DNA of 64,000 nucleotides. Source: Coraliomargarita sp. Its GTDB lineage: Bacteria; Verrucomicrobiota; Verrucomicrobiia; Opitutales; UBA953. Location of the stretch: NCBI GenBank assembly GCA_024638885.1, contig JAHEJL010000002.1:248001-312000 (forward strand). The letters run 5' to 3'. Below, in pieces: positions 1 to 7,781 of the stretch. A program made the translations under genes and the position numbers. The notes beneath the pieces were generated by a model. It saw only the letters and a list, made by a program, of their open reading frames with translations. It was not told where the DNA came from and did not search any database. Every line of letters starts with the position of its first letter. Positions within the stretch are counted from its first letter, which is position 1.

Positions 1-1043
1 GGCCCGGTTCGATCGTGTCCGCCAAGGGTGACATGCAGCTGACCTCGTATCTGCCCGAGACCGCCAAGATCAGCGACAAGATCACCGTCATCCGTTCCAT
101 GACCGCCAAGGTCGGCGTCCATGCTTCCGCCGCCTACCTCATGCGCACCGGTTTCGAGCAGCGCGGCACGGTCCAGCATCCGACGCTCGGGGCCTGGGCC
201 CAGCACTTCCTCGGCGCCAGCCACAAGACCTTGCCGTCGTCGGTGACCGTCAACCGTTCGTCGAACCATGGCAACGGCTGGTTCCCGGCGGCCTATTCGC
301 CGCTCCCGATCCTCAATCCGAACGACGGCCTCCTCGACACCAAGAGCCCCGTCGGCGAGGCTGCCGTCGCCAAGCGGTCCGAGTTGCTCGCGCAGCTCGA
401 CGTCGGTTTCGGCGGCAAGGCCGTGGACGAGAACGTGAAATCTTACAACGAGTTCTACGAATCGACCTTCCAGCTCATGAAGAGCTCGGATCTCAAGGCC
501 TTCGACATCTCGGCCGAGCCCGCGGAGATGCGCGCCCGCTACGGCAAGAGCAAGTTCGGCCAAGGTTGCCTGCTGGCCCGTCGTCTCGTCGAGAACGGCG
601 TCCGCTTCGTCGAGGTCGCCATCGGCGGCTGGGACATGCATGCGTCGCTCGACGATCGCCTGACGGACGTCGGCGGCGATTTCGACCGCGTCTACGCCAC
701 GCTCATCCAGGACCTCGACGCCAAGGGCCTGCTTGATTCCACGCTCGTCGTCGTCGCCACCGAGTTCGGCCGCAAGCCGAGCTTCGAAGGCGGCGGCCGC
801 GGCCACCATCCGCTCGTCTTCTCGTCCGTCCTCGCGGGCGGCGGCGTCAAGCGCGGCTACGTGCACGGCGCCAGCGACGCGAAAGGCTATGCGCCCGAGG
901 CCGACGGCGTCTCGCCGGGCAGCCTGCACGCCACCATCGCGCATGCGGCGGGTCTGCCGGTGCAGACGGACATCATCACGCCGGCCGGACGTCCCATGCA
1001 GGTCGGCAACAAGGCCGCGCCGCAGAAGGGCGTCTTCGCCTGA
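1..1043 (+). CDS. DUF1501 family protein, 5' end outside window
   Basis: The reading frame is open from the left edge, so the N-terminus (expected Tat signal and metal-site start) lies outside the window; an internal GTG at 15 is only the first possible start inside it. Visible hallmarks of DUF1501 (an alkaline-phosphatase/sulfatase-like fold) are GWDMH, a long 'dLdakGLLDSTLVVVATEFGR' type segment ending in EFGRKP, and GRGHHP. The family is abundant in Planctomycetes and Verrucomicrobia, usually exported and encoded beside DUF1549/DUF1553 cytochromes; the biochemical role is not established. This copy differs from the three other DUF1501 proteins in the window (for example GRKPSF instead of GRTP/GRTT), so it is a separate subfamily. 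Its partner gene, if any, would be to the left. Confidence 0.85.
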   Translation, partial: PGSIVSAKGDMQLTSYLPETAKISDKITVIRSMTAKVGVHASAAYLMRTGFEQRGTVQHPTLGAWAQHFLGASHKTLPSSVTVNRSSNHGNGWFPAAYSPLPILNPNDGLLDTKSPVGEAAVAKRSELLAQLDVGFGGKAVDENVKSYNEFYESTFQLMKSSDLKAFDISAEPAEMRARYGKSKFGQGCLLARRLVENGVRFVEVAIGGWDMHASLDDRLTDVGGDFDRVYATLIQDLDAKGLLDSTLVVVATEFGRKPSFEGGGRGHHPLVFSSVLAGGGVKRGYVHGASDAKGYAPEADGVSPGSLHATIAHAAGLPVQTDIITPAGRPMQVGNKAAPQKGVFA

Positions 1044-1062
1044 TCGTCGCGGATGTCCTGAC

Positions 1063-1088
1063 GAAAGCCGCCTGCGGGCGGCTTTCTT
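1063..1088. terminator. bidirectional intrinsic terminator
   Basis: A perfect 10-bp stem (1063-1072 with 1077-1086, left arm GAAAGCCGCC) with a TGCG loop lies between the convergent DUF1501 and menH-like genes. It is short of a full T-run, but it separates two converging transcripts, and the menH stop codon (1087-1089) abuts it. Confidence 0.75.
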
Positions 1089-1818
1089 ATTGCAGCAGCA
1101 TCGCGAGGTCGCCGGGCTTCTCGAGGTGCACCGCGTGGCCGGCGCCCTCGATGACGCTATGGCGGGCCTTGGGCAGATGCGCACCCATCTCGAGGGCGAG
1201 GCGGGTGAACTTCACGTCGTGTTCGCCGACGACCAGGTCGACCGGGAAGCGGATCTCCTTCAGGCGAGGCCAGAGCGAGGGCAGGGTGCCCGTGCCGACG
1301 TTCTCGAGGCTGAGCGCGAGGCCTTCGGGGTCGTTCTGGGCGCGGCGGGCGAGGATCGGCTCCAGTCGTTCCTTGGGTAGGCGTAGCATCGGCTGGAAGA
1401 ACGTCTGGTTATGCCAGTACTTGAAGAAGGCATCGAGGCCGCGCGTGCGGATGAAGTCGGCCAGCGTCGCGTCGCCGTGGCGGCGTTCATCCCGTTCCGC
1501 CGGGGTGGCCAGGCCGGGGCTGGCGCCGACGAGGATCAGGCGGTGGACCCGCTCGGGGTGGGCGAGGGCCCAGTGCAGGGCCAGACGTCCGCCCATCGAA
1601 TAGCCCAGCAAGGTCACCTGGGGCGCCGTGGCGGCCTGGGAGACGATCTCGAGGTGGGCGGGCAGGGAGTAGTCGGCCAGCTGCCGCTGGTGGCGACGGG
1701 AGCCATGTCCGGGGAGGTCGGGGGCCGTCAGCGCGGTATCCGGGCTTAGCTGGGCGCGCAGAGGGTCGAAATCCGCCCCTTGGCCGGTGAACCCATGTAA
1801 GGCGACGATCGGGAGCAT
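1087..1818 (-). CDS. menH: alpha/beta hydrolase, MenH-like (SHCHC synthase)
   Basis: 243-residue alpha/beta hydrolase. The nucleophile elbow GYSMGGR puts the serine at residue 74; the acid lies in GEHDVKF and the histidine in GAGHAVHLE near the C-terminus. HGFTG near residue 8 gives the oxyanion-hole motif. The GYSMGGR elbow, the 'NDPEGLALSLENVGTG' stretch and the DVKF site are the pattern of 2-succinyl-6-hydroxy-2,4-cyclohexadiene-1-carboxylate synthase, which eliminates pyruvate from SEPHCHC in menaquinone synthesis. No other men gene is in the window, so the pathway assignment rests on motifs alone; a general carboxylesterase is the alternative. The protein has no signal peptide and is probably cytoplasmic. 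It is convergent with the DUF1501 gene. Confidence 0.72.
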   Translation of the reverse strand: MLPIVALHGFTGQGADFDPLRAQLSPDTALTAPDLPGHGSRRHQRQLADYSLPAHLEIVSQAATAPQVTLLGYSMGGRLALHWALAHPERVHRLILVGASPGLATPAERDERRHGDATLADFIRTRGLDAFFKYWHNQTFFQPMLRLPKERLEPILARRAQNDPEGLALSLENVGTGTLPSLWPRLKEIRFPVDLVVGEHDVKFTRLALEMGAHLPKARHSVIEGAGHAVHLEKPGDLAMLLQ

Positions 1819-1915
1819 GGGCGGAGGGAGGGGTGGCGGCCCGAAGGGGCGCGGCTGGTTTGTAGACCAGAGCCGGGCGGGGGGACAGGAAAAATAGGGA
1901 ACAAGCGTCAGGGTC

Positions 1916-1938
1916 TAGGGTAATACTACTACCCCCTA
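1916..1938. promoter_or_regulatory. imperfect inverted repeat at start of flavin reductase-like gene
   Basis: TAGGGTA (1916-1922) faces TACCCCCTA (1930-1938) across a 7-base spacer, with two unpaired bases. The right arm ends on the A of the ATG. It could be an operator or a leader hairpin; there is no independent support. Confidence 0.2.
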
Positions 1939-2423
1939 TGCCCGGCATTCGCGTCAAGCCCTGGAACCGTGTCGACGGTCCCATCTACAGCCTCGCCACC
2001 ACCGCGAACGGCAAGGGCAACCTGAACATCTGCAGCTACGTCACCCCGATCGCGATGAAGCCCAAGCGTTTCATCATCGGCGTGTACAAGGACACCAAGA
2101 CGCTCGCGAACCTCGAAGCCAATCCGATCGGCCTGCTGAACTACATGGCCAAGGATCAGGCCAACCACATCAAGCTGCTCGGCAAGAAGTCCGGCAACTC
2201 CACGGACAAGATCTCACAGCTCGGCGACCAGATCGAACATGTCGGCGACGGCCTCTATCTCCTGAAGGGGGCGATCGCCACGTTGCGCCTGCGTTTCATG
2301 GAACGCATGGATTGCGGCGACCACTGGGCTTGGCTGGCGAACGTCGATTCTTACGAGAACCTGCGCGAAGCGCCGCCGCTGACCCTCGACGAACTCAAGC
2401 GGCTGAAGCTGATCTTGGCCTGA
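1938..2423 (+). CDS. flavin reductase-like (FMN-binding split barrel) protein
   Basis: 161-residue cytoplasmic protein. The opening GPIYSLATTANGKGNLNICS, followed by MKPKRFIIGVYKDTKTLANL, matches the flavin reductase-like domain, in which the split beta-barrel binds FMN through the 'xxvTt...ngk.N.a..S' segment. The C-terminal ~50 residues are helical and charged. Such proteins reduce FMN with NAD(P)H or simply bind FMN; substrate cannot be told from sequence. It is divergent from the menH-like gene (119 bp between starts) and convergent with speA. No Shine-Dalgarno is visible; ATG at 1938 is the first start in the frame. Confidence 0.72.
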   Translation: MPGIRVKPWNRVDGPIYSLATTANGKGNLNICSYVTPIAMKPKRFIIGVYKDTKTLANLEANPIGLLNYMAKDQANHIKLLGKKSGNSTDKISQLGDQIEHVGDGLYLLKGAIATLRLRFMERMDCGDHWAWLANVDSYENLREAPPLTLDELKRLKLILA

Positions 2424-2483
2424 GGGCCCAGACCAGCGGGGCATGCTGGCACTTTGGCAAGTGGGCAAGGGGAGTATCTGGCC

Positions 2484-2513
2484 CAATAAAAGAGCCGGAC
2501 TAAGTCCGGCTCT
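2484..2513 (-). terminator. intrinsic terminator of speA
   Basis: Read on the minus strand, a perfect 10-bp stem (2504-2513 with 2491-2500, arm AGAGCCGGAC) with a 3-base loop is followed by TTTATTG. It lies 8 bp past the speA stop codon. Confidence 0.85.
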
Positions 2514-2521
2514 CGGGGTGC

Positions 2522-4471
2522 TTACTTCTTCTTCGCGGCCTTCTTGGCCTTCAGCTCTTCGCGGTGCGGGATCAGGTAGGTGCGGCCGCGGATGAGGCGT
2601 TCGTAGAGGTCGACCATCGCCACGCCTTCGCGGGGACGGACCGAGTCCGCCTTCGTGGCGCGGTCCACCTGGCGCTTGAGCATGCGGCAGAGGTCTTCGG
2701 CGTTATACTGGATCATGCCGAGGATGCGTTCGACGGAGTAGCCCGGGATGCTTTCCTCGATATAGAAGCCGTCGGCTTCGTCGTCCTCGAGGAACACGTG
2801 GGCTTCGTTGACGCGGCCGAAGAGGTTGTGGAGGTCGCCCATGATGTCCTGGTAGGCGCCGACCATGAAGGCGCCGACGTAGTAGGGCTGGCCTTCCTTC
2901 ATCGGGTGCAGGGCGAGGGTCTTGCGGACGTCCTCGAGGTCGATGAAGTCGTCGACCTTGCCGTCGGAGTCGCAGGTGATGTCGACGAGCGTGGCCTGGA
3001 CGGTCGGGCGCTCGTTGAGGCGATGGATCGGGGCGATCGGGAAGAGCTGATCGAGGGCCCAGTGGTCGAGCAGGGACTGGAAGACCGAGAAGTTGCAGAC
3101 GTACTGCTCGGCCAGCATCGAGTCGAGGCGGGCGAGCTCGTCCGGGACGTCGGACGAGTCCTTGAGGTCCTCGCGGATCTGGCGGCAGATGTCCCAGAAG
3201 AGACGGTCGGCGGCGGCACGTTCCTCGAGGCGGAGGTTGCCGAGGCTGAAGCGCGCGTGGGCTTCCTCGCGCTTTTCCTTGGCGTCGTGGTAGCGCTCGA
3301 GCGGGTCGAACTTGCGCTTGTTCTTGCGGATGGCCTCGAGCTCCTTGACGAGCTGGTGGGTCTTGCCCTTGGAGGCGTCGACCTTGCCTTCGTCGCGGGT
3401 GATGCGGTCGACGGCTTCGAAGATGAGGATCGAGTGCGGGGCGACGAGGGCGCGGCCGGATTCCGAGACGATGTCAGGGAGCTCCACCTTGCTCTCCTCG
3501 CAGATCTGCTTGATGTTCGCGACGACGTCGCGGGCGTAGACTTCCATGCTGTAGTTCATGGAAGACTCGTAGGCCGAGCGGCTGCCGTCGTAGTCGATGC
3601 CGAGGCCGCCGCCGACGTCGAGGAGACCCATCGGGAAGCCCATGCGCTTCAGTTCGCAGTAGAAGCGGGTGGCCTCGACCACGGCCTTCTTGATCGTGCC
3701 GATGTTCGGGACCTGGGAGCCGATGTGGAAGTGGACGAGGCGGAGGGCGTCCTTCATCTTCGCCTTGGTCAGGCGCTGGGCGACCTCGACGATCTCGGAG
3801 GCGGTCAGGCCGAACTTGGCGTTCTCGCCGGTGCTGTCGGCCCACTTGCCTTCGCCGGCGGTGGTGAGCTTGACGCGCAGGCCGATGTGCGGCTGCACGC
3901 CCATGCGGCGGGCGATGCGGATGATGGCGTCGATCTCGGAGAGCTGTTCGACGACGATGATGGTCTGCTTCCCGAGGCGGCGGCCCATGAGGGCGAGCTC
4001 GATGTATTCCTCGTCCTTGTAACCGTTGCAGATCAGGAGGGCCTTGCGGTTCTCGAGGAGGGCGAGCGCGATGATGAGCTCGGGCTTGGAGCCGGCTTCG
4101 AGGCCGAAGTCATATTCTTCGCCGGCGTCGAGGATCTCTTCGACGACTTCGCGGAGCTGGTTGACCTTGATCGGGAAGACGCCGCGGTAACGACCGTCAT
4201 ATTCTTCTTCCTTGATGGCGTTGCGGAACGCCTCGTTGATCTGCGTGACGCGGTTGCGGAGCAGGTCCTGGACGCGGATGGTGAGCGGGGGCTTCAGGCC
4301 GGACGCTTCGACTTCCTTGACGATGTCCGTGATGCGGATCTTCCGGTGGTCGCCTTTCGGGTGCACGCAGAGGTGACCTTGCGGGTCCACGGAGAAGTTG
4401 TTACCTCCCCATCGTTTGAAGCCGTAGTACTCTTCGGCGTCTTTGGTAGTCCAAGGCTGCGGTTTGCTCAC
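2522..4471 (-). CDS. speA: biosynthetic arginine decarboxylase
   Basis: 649-residue PLP enzyme that decarboxylates arginine to agmatine, the first step of the agmatine route to putrescine and spermidine. The full family architecture is present: N-terminal YYGFKRWGGNNFSVDPQG, the PLP-lysine motif GVFPIKVNQ (Lys102), the barrel segments LRVKL and HFHIGSQ, the DVGGGLGIDYDG phosphate-binding loop, and a C-terminal domain with TCDSDG (substrate and metal-linked cysteine/aspartate). Length matches the family. The start is GTG (rc of 4469-4471), placed directly before the conserved N-terminus. A lysine-rich tail (KAKKAAKKK) ends the protein. It is cytoplasmic, monocistronic, divergent from the uracil-DNA glycosylase gene and ends at its own terminator. 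Confidence 0.97.
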   Translation of the reverse strand: MSKPQPWTTKDAEEYYGFKRWGGNNFSVDPQGHLCVHPKGDHRKIRITDIVKEVEASGLKPPLTIRVQDLLRNRVTQINEAFRNAIKEEEYDGRYRGVFPIKVNQLREVVEEILDAGEEYDFGLEAGSKPELIIALALLENRKALLICNGYKDEEYIELALMGRRLGKQTIIVVEQLSEIDAIIRIARRMGVQPHIGLRVKLTTAGEGKWADSTGENAKFGLTASEIVEVAQRLTKAKMKDALRLVHFHIGSQVPNIGTIKKAVVEATRFYCELKRMGFPMGLLDVGGGLGIDYDGSRSAYESSMNYSMEVYARDVVANIKQICEESKVELPDIVSESGRALVAPHSILIFEAVDRITRDEGKVDASKGKTHQLVKELEAIRKNKRKFDPLERYHDAKEKREEAHARFSLGNLRLEERAAADRLFWDICRQIREDLKDSSDVPDELARLDSMLAEQYVCNFSVFQSLLDHWALDQLFPIAPIHRLNERPTVQATLVDITCDSDGKVDDFIDLEDVRKTLALHPMKEGQPYYVGAFMVGAYQDIMGDLHNLFGRVNEAHVFLEDDEADGFYIEESIPGYSVERILGMIQYNAEDLCRMLKRQVDRATKADSVRPREGVAMVDLYERLIRGRTYLIPHREELKAKKAAKKK

Positions 4472-4582
4472 GTCGGTAGGGACTCGGACTTTTTATCCTG
4501 CGGGGGGAAGCGCAAGGGGAAATCTCGGCTCCGGCGGCGGCTTACGGCTCGACCCGGCGGCGGCGCATGCTTGTCTTCAGGC

Positions 4583-5311
4583 ATGTCCGCCGAACCAGTC
4601 ATCCGAGCGACGATCGCGTTACGGAAAGCCTTGGCGGGCCGCACGTTTCCCGCGCCGGCGGACTTCGTCTACCAGCCGCTGGACTACGCGTGGGCTTCCC
4701 ACGAGGCCTATCTGCGTCGTTATGCCGCCTCCGGCCCGAAGAAGGTGCTCTTCCTGGGGATGAATCCCGGCCCGTTCGGCATGGCCCAGACCGGCGTGCC
4801 GTTCGGGGAGATCGCCGCCGTGCGGGACTGGATGGGGCTGGAGATGCCCGTCGGCCGTCCCGACAAGGAGCATCCCAGCAAGAAGGTCACCGGTTTCGCC
4901 TGCCACCGTTCGGAGGTGAGCGGCCGTCGGCTGTGGGGGCTCTTCCAGGAGCGCTTCGGCAAGGCCGAGGCGTTCTTCGCCGATCACCTGGTGCATAACT
5001 ACTGCCCGCTGCTGTTCTTGGAGAACACCAAACAGGGCCGGAACGTCATCCCCGAAGAACTGCCCGCCGAGGTCATGGCTCCCGTGAACAAGGAGTGCGA
5101 CAAGCTCCTGCGCGTCATGGTCGAGACGCTCGGGGTCAGCACCGTCGTCGGCGTCGGTGGTTATGCCGAGACGCGGGCCCGTGAGGCACTCGATGGACTC
5201 CTCGTGGGCTACGCCAAGGTACCGCACCCCAGTCCCGCCAATCCCGTCGCCAATCGCGGCTGGTCGGCGGCCGCGACGAAGGCCTTGGTCGAACAAGGAG
5301 TCTGGTCCTGA
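4583..5311 (+). CDS. SMUG1-type uracil-DNA glycosylase
   Basis: 242 residues from the ATG at 4583; the open frame continues upstream but only as antisense to speA. Motif 1, LGMNPGPFGMAQTGVPFGE, and motif 2, HPSPANPVAN, are the signatures of the single-strand-selective monofunctional uracil-DNA glycosylase family, with the catalytic water-positioning Asn in GMNPGPFG and the leucine-loop His in HPSPAN. NYCPL is also typical. It removes uracil and oxidised uracil from DNA in base-excision repair. The stop overlaps the start of the methyltransferase gene (TGATG at 5309-5313), so the two are translationally coupled. SMUG1 homologues are patchily distributed in bacteria. Confidence 0.9.
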   Translation: MSAEPVIRATIALRKALAGRTFPAPADFVYQPLDYAWASHEAYLRRYAASGPKKVLFLGMNPGPFGMAQTGVPFGEIAAVRDWMGLEMPVGRPDKEHPSKKVTGFACHRSEVSGRRLWGLFQERFGKAEAFFADHLVHNYCPLLFLENTKQGRNVIPEELPAEVMAPVNKECDKLLRVMVETLGVSTVVGVGGYAETRAREALDGLLVGYAKVPHPSPANPVANRGWSAAATKALVEQGVWS

Positions 5312-6114
5312 TGGGCCTCATCGAAGAGATCTTGGTCCGCCCAAAGCTGCGCCAGCGACTTTGGGCGTGGTGGTATCCGTTCTTCACGCGTCGCGTCCGG
5401 GCGCAGGGCATCGATTTCCTGAACTACGCCTTCGAAGACGCCGAAGCTCCTCGGTTGGCGCTCGTCGCGGCCGATGAGCCGAACCGTCCGAACATCCAGC
5501 TCTACGAGCACGTCCGGGGTAAGGTCGAACTGCGCGGGCTGCGGGTGCTCGAGGTCAGCTGCGGCCATGGCGGCGGCGCGGCGTACTTCGCCCGGACTTA
5601 TCAGCCGGCCGAGTATGTGGGCCTCGACCTCAATCCCGAGGCCATCCGCCATTGCCAAGCGCGGCATCAGGCCGCCGGCCTGCGTTTCGAGCAAGGGGAT
5701 GCGCAGAAGCTGCCGTTCGCCGACGCCTCCTTCGATGTGGTGATCAACGTCGAGGCCTCGCACTGCTATCCGGACTTCCCAGGTTTCGTGAGCGAGGTCG
5801 CCCGCGTGCTGAAGGTCGGCGGACGGTTCTGCCATGCGGATCTCCGCTATCGTAACGGCGTAGACGAGTGGGTGGCCGCCTTGGCCAAGCATCCGCAGCT
5901 CCGGCTCGACGAGATGCGGCTGATCAATCCCGAGGTCATCCGCGGCATGGAGCTGAACACGCCACGTTACGAAGCGATGGTGAGGCAGGCCTTGCCGCGC
6001 TTCCTGCATCGGCTGGCCTTGGACTTCGCCGGCGTGAAGGGTTCGCGCCTGCACCGCGACGCCGTCAGCGGCGAGATGAGCTACCGTTCGTTCCGGCTGA
6101 CCAGACGGGCCTGA
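5311..6114 (+). CDS. class I SAM-dependent methyltransferase
   Basis: 267-residue Rossmann methyltransferase. Motif I is VLEVSCGHGGGAAYF, motif II YVGLDLNPEAI, then GDAQKLPFADASFDVV and the post-motif INVEASHCYPDFPGF. The last stretch closely resembles the mycobacterial phthiotriol/phenolphthiotriol dimycocerosates methyltransferase group, but no lipid-synthesis genes surround it here, so the substrate is unknown. The N-terminal 60 residues include WAWWYPFF, which may contact membrane or lipid. Its start codon overlaps the glycosylase stop; its own stop lies one base from the stop of the converging dehydrogenase gene. Confidence 0.85.
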   Translation: MGLIEEILVRPKLRQRLWAWWYPFFTRRVRAQGIDFLNYAFEDAEAPRLALVAADEPNRPNIQLYEHVRGKVELRGLRVLEVSCGHGGGAAYFARTYQPAEYVGLDLNPEAIRHCQARHQAAGLRFEQGDAQKLPFADASFDVVINVEASHCYPDFPGFVSEVARVLKVGGRFCHADLRYRNGVDEWVAALAKHPQLRLDEMRLINPEVIRGMELNTPRYEAMVRQALPRFLHRLALDFAGVKGSRLHRDAVSGEMSYRSFRLTRRA

Positions 6115-6115
6115 C

Positions 6116-7693
6116 TTACTTCGGCTCCAGGATGATCAGGCGGCCCGGCGTGCTCGTGCCCGCGGCGAGCGAGTTGCCGCGGCAATATTCCGCGATCAGC
6201 AGGCGGTGGCCGGGCAGGGTGACCATCGAGATCGGGCGGGCGAGCGGCGCGGCGACGGTCGTCACGACGGCTTCCTTCTTGGCGAAGTCGAGCCGGGCCT
6301 GGATGAGGTCGAAGCCGCTCTGGTCCTTCAGGTAGTTGCCGAAGCGGGTGATCAGGAAACTGTTACCCAGCGGGGCCGGCCAATCCGGGCCGAGTTCGAG
6401 GATCGTCGACGGCGAGGAGTGGGGCGTGAAGGTCGCCGTGCCGCCGCGGTCGTTGGCGTCCGGGCCGACGTTCTTGAACGGACGGACGAACGTGAGGCCT
6501 TGCGGCGCATCGGGCGTGTGCATGTAGGGCTTCGTGGTCCAGTCGCCGAATTCATAGGGGAAGCCGTAGTGCCGGCCCAGTTCGATGAGGTTCAGTTCCT
6601 CCGGCGTATCGGCGTCCGTGCCGTTCTCGACGCCGAGCAGATGGCCGGCACGGTCCCAGGTGAAGTGGTAGGTGTTACGCAGGCCGTGGGCGTAAGTTTC
6701 GATGACGGGGTGTTCGCTGCTCGGGTCGAGACGCCAGAGCTTGGCCGTCAGCGGGTTTTCGCCGGACTTGTCGTAATTGGGGGACTGGCCCGTCTCGCCG
6801 CCGTCGGTACGCGAACCGCTGCTCACGTAGAGCAGCCCGTCAGGGCCTTGGGCGATGTGATTCACGCCATGGTTGTAGGGGCCGACGCCGAAGTTGTAAG
6901 CCGTCTTGAACCACGGCTTGGGCTTCGTCCAAGAGCCAGGACCTTTCCAAGGCTCGGTGCGGAAGATCGTGACCTCGTTGACGACGGGGTTCTTCGCCTT
7001 GTTGCACTGGTTGCTGATGAAGTAGAGGCGGCCTTGGTCGTCGGTGCCGAGCCCCAAGCAGGTCGGGTCGCCGAGCTTGAAGTCTTGGAGCTCCTTGCCG
7101 GACCAGACCAGCGTGACTTCGCGGGTCGCCGGATCCCAGGACCAGATGTCGCCTTTCGCGGCGAGGATCAGCACGTGCTGCCCATCCGGGTGGGTCGCGA
7201 GGCGGGTCGGCTGGAAGTCGAGGTTGGCGGCGACGGAAAACTTCCAGCCGGCGGGCGCGGCGGGCAGGACATCCGGCGACATCGCCGCCAGGAGCTTTTC
7301 GTAAGTCGGGTAGGCCGTCTGCGCGCGGAGCTGCGCGATCTCGGCGACGGAGGTCGGCGCGTAGGCGTTACCCCAGCTGCTGAAGACGTAGTTGAAGACC
7401 TTGGCCAGGTCCTCGTCACGCAGCGTCACCGGCGGCATCCAGCCTTGGTAGGTCTGGCCGTTGACCTCGATCCTGTCCTTCAGGCCCTCGAGCGGGGCGC
7501 GCAAGGCGCGTGAGCGTTGCTGCGCGATGAAGTCGGATTTCGCGAGCGGCGGGAACGCCTGCGGGATGCCGAGGCCTTCCTGGCCGTGGCAGGCGGCGCA
7601 ATATTGGCGATACAGCTCCGCGCCCGTGGTCTCGGCCGAGGCGGGCAGGGACAGGGCCGACAGCAAGGCGAGGATGAGGGGGCGGGGAGACAT
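6116..7693 (-). CDS. exported cytochrome c / glucose-sorbosone dehydrogenase-like beta-propeller
   Basis: 525 residues. Residues 1-20 are a Sec signal peptide (ends PASA). A monoheme cytochrome c domain follows (CAACH, Cys32/Cys35/His36; GWMPP supplies the probable axial Met near residue 85), ending around 115. Residues ~150-525 resemble the PQQ-type glucose/sorbosone dehydrogenase propeller: GVGPYNHGVNHIAQGPDGLLYVSSG, HGLRNTYHFTWD, YGFPYEFG and ENGTDAD. The likely role is periplasmic sugar or aldose oxidation with direct electron transfer to the fused heme. Whether PQQ is bound is not decidable; no pqq genes are in the window. It is monocistronic and divergent from the sulfatase gene. Confidence 0.82.
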   Translation of the reverse strand: MSPRPLILALLSALSLPASAETTGAELYRQYCAACHGQEGLGIPQAFPPLAKSDFIAQQRSRALRAPLEGLKDRIEVNGQTYQGWMPPVTLRDEDLAKVFNYVFSSWGNAYAPTSVAEIAQLRAQTAYPTYEKLLAAMSPDVLPAAPAGWKFSVAANLDFQPTRLATHPDGQHVLILAAKGDIWSWDPATREVTLVWSGKELQDFKLGDPTCLGLGTDDQGRLYFISNQCNKAKNPVVNEVTIFRTEPWKGPGSWTKPKPWFKTAYNFGVGPYNHGVNHIAQGPDGLLYVSSGSRTDGGETGQSPNYDKSGENPLTAKLWRLDPSSEHPVIETYAHGLRNTYHFTWDRAGHLLGVENGTDADTPEELNLIELGRHYGFPYEFGDWTTKPYMHTPDAPQGLTFVRPFKNVGPDANDRGGTATFTPHSSPSTILELGPDWPAPLGNSFLITRFGNYLKDQSGFDLIQARLDFAKKEAVVTTVAAPLARPISMVTLPGHRLLIAEYCRGNSLAAGTSTPGRLIILEPK

Positions 7694-7781
7694 CCTGGCT
7701 TGGTAATGGCGGGGGGAGGCCGCGTTGTCGAGTCCGTCAAGTCGGGCTGGTCAGCGTCCGGAATCCGCCTAGACCTGAGTC

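Noticed and set aside
2564..4582. Upstream extension of the uracil-DNA glycosylase frame
   Set aside because: It is entirely antisense to speA; the SMUG1 domain starts after the ATG at 4583.
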